Of a DNA stretch of 6,371 nucleotides, positions 5,662 to 6,371 are shown one piece after another. Every line of letters begins with the position of its first letter. Within the stretch, counting starts at the first letter, position 1. A program made the translations under genes and the position numbers. Source of the stretch: DASZZY01 sp036260395 (GTDB taxonomy: Bacteria; Actinomycetota; UBA4738; CALAEC01); the NCBI GenBank assembly GCA_036260395.1, contig DASZZY010000001.1, positions 1 through 6,371 on the forward strand. Reading direction: 5' to 3'. Under the pieces are notes generated by a model. It had not been told where the DNA came from and searched no databases. It was given only the letters and a program-made list of their open reading frames with translations.

Positions 5662-6371
5662 CTAGAGGTGCGGCTCGGCCTCGACGCGGCTCACCGTTCC
5701 GCGCTCGACGAGCTGGAGGATGCGCTCCCGGAACGGCCCCACGTCCGGCGGCCGGAGCACGACCAAGCATACCGCCTCGCCGTCGGCCGAGGACGACAGC
5801 AGCGTCACGGGACCGAGGTGCTCGAGCGCGTCGGGGAGCTCCGCGGCGCCGCGGACCCGGAACACCGGGTGGTTGGGCGGGAAGCCGGCCAGGGCGCGCC
5901 GCCGGCGCTCGGCGCGGTGGAAGTGCCACGGATCCCATCGCACCAGCGCCTGGACCGCCGGGTCGCCCGGCTCCCTCGTGTGGACGAGCACCCTGCCGCC
6001 CCCATCCCGCGACCCGGCCCACGCGGCGGCCTCGAACCACGTGGCCACCACCTGCTCCGCGGCGGCGAGCCCCGCGCGGCGGCGCGCCCGGTCCGCGTCG
6101 AGCACCGCCACCAGCGGGACCCGAACCGGCCCGACGTCCTTGACCGCGGCGGCGGTCCCTACGACCACGCGGCCGGGCGTCGGCGCGACGGCCCGGGGGC
6201 CCTCGTCGACCCTGGTGACCGGCAGGGCCGAGACGCGGCCCGACCACTCGGCGATACGCTCCGTGCCGCCCCGCTCCACGCCGAACGCGGCGCCCCCGCA
6301 CTCGGCGCACCGCCCGGCGGCGTCGCAGACCGCGCAGGCCGCCGCGCCGCCGCGCCGGACGATCGGGCCCG
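5662..6371 (-). CDS. priA: PriA-like primosomal protein N' with degenerate helicase motifs (C-terminal part)
   Basis: PriA restarts stalled replication forks. Only the last 235 residues are in the window; the N-terminal DNA-binding and first helicase domains lie to the right. The visible part starts in the zinc-binding insert with CAVC and CAEC (two CxxC pairs, five residues apart), followed by GGTERIAEW, matching the GTxRxEEE segment after the PriA zinc cluster. VPLVAVLDADRA corresponds to the strand after helicase motif V, and PAVQALVRWDPWHFHRAERRRR plus AGFPPN match the C-terminal domain. Motif V (GTQMxxKGxxF) reads GTAAAVKDVGPV, and motif VI (QVxGRAGR) reads EAAAWAGSR, so the ATPase is probably inactive. 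Such PriA relatives are characteristic of Actinomycetota. This is not a frameshift: the frame is continuous to a TAG and the length is normal. Cofactor-like or structural function in restart is inference. Confidence 0.85.
   Translation of the reverse strand, partial: GPIVRRGGAAACAVCDAAGRCAECGGAAFGVERGGTERIAEWSGRVSALPVTRVDEGPRAVAPTPGRVVVGTAAAVKDVGPVRVPLVAVLDADRARRRAGLAAAEQVVATWFEAAAWAGSRDGGGRVLVHTREPGDPAVQALVRWDPWHFHRAERRRRALAGFPPNHPVFRVRGAAELPDALEHLGPVTLLSSSADGEAVCLVVLRPPDVGPFRERILQLVERGTVSRVEAEPHL

Noticed and set aside
5114..6310. A 398-residue extended deformylase
   Set aside because: The extra N-terminus is an alternate-frame reading of priA with no motif; the deformylase has a normal start at 5644.
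1..6371. Mobile element, CRISPR array, toxin-antitoxin, phage or defence genes
   Set aside because: Both strands were read through: no transposase or integrase motifs, spaced repeats, inverted-repeat ends or small gene pairs were seen, and the genes are collinear, tightly packed and similar in base composition.

Overview
The window is a compact, very GC-rich stretch of bacterial chromosome. Every gene I can support is on the minus strand, so the genes read from right to left. The gene order is priA (C-terminal part), def, fmt, rsmB, rpe, a response regulator with a GGDEF-type domain, then an FMN riboswitch and ribD (its C-terminal end is off the window). The order fmt-rsmB-rpe-ribD, and a PriA whose helicase motifs V and VI are eroded, both resemble Actinomycetota (compare fmt-fmu-rpe-ribG in Mycobacterium tuberculosis). 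I infer a high-GC actinobacterium, possibly a deep-branching or uncultured lineage because def sits between priA and fmt. There is no rRNA or other direct marker to fix the taxonomy.

Region 2148-6371 holds translation and housekeeping genes that look like one operon. Gaps are 17 nt (priA/def), 38 nt (def/fmt), a 4-nt overlap (fmt/rsmB), 13 nt (rsmB/rpe) and 3 nt (rpe/regulator). Def and Fmt are the paired enzymes that remove and add the formyl group of initiator methionine. RsmB modifies 16S rRNA. Rpe belongs to the pentose phosphate pathway. The regulator gene (1212-2144) is the odd member: a signalling protein with a GGDDF active-site variant, tightly attached to the end of this block.

Region 1-1211 is a separately controlled unit: a -10-like TATACT, a complete FMN riboswitch aptamer (1055-1179), a leader with two mutually exclusive foldings around the ribosome binding site, and ribD with a GTG start. 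Ribulose 5-phosphate, the substrate and product of Rpe, is also a precursor of riboflavin, so rpe and ribD have a metabolic link.

I do not see a mobile element, CRISPR array, tRNA or rRNA, nor a clearly new multi-gene system. The points most worth checking are the probable CTG start codon of rsmB, the GGDDF regulator, the riboswitch expression platform and the unusual phosphate loop of Rpe. No gene-free stretch longer than 300 bases is present.
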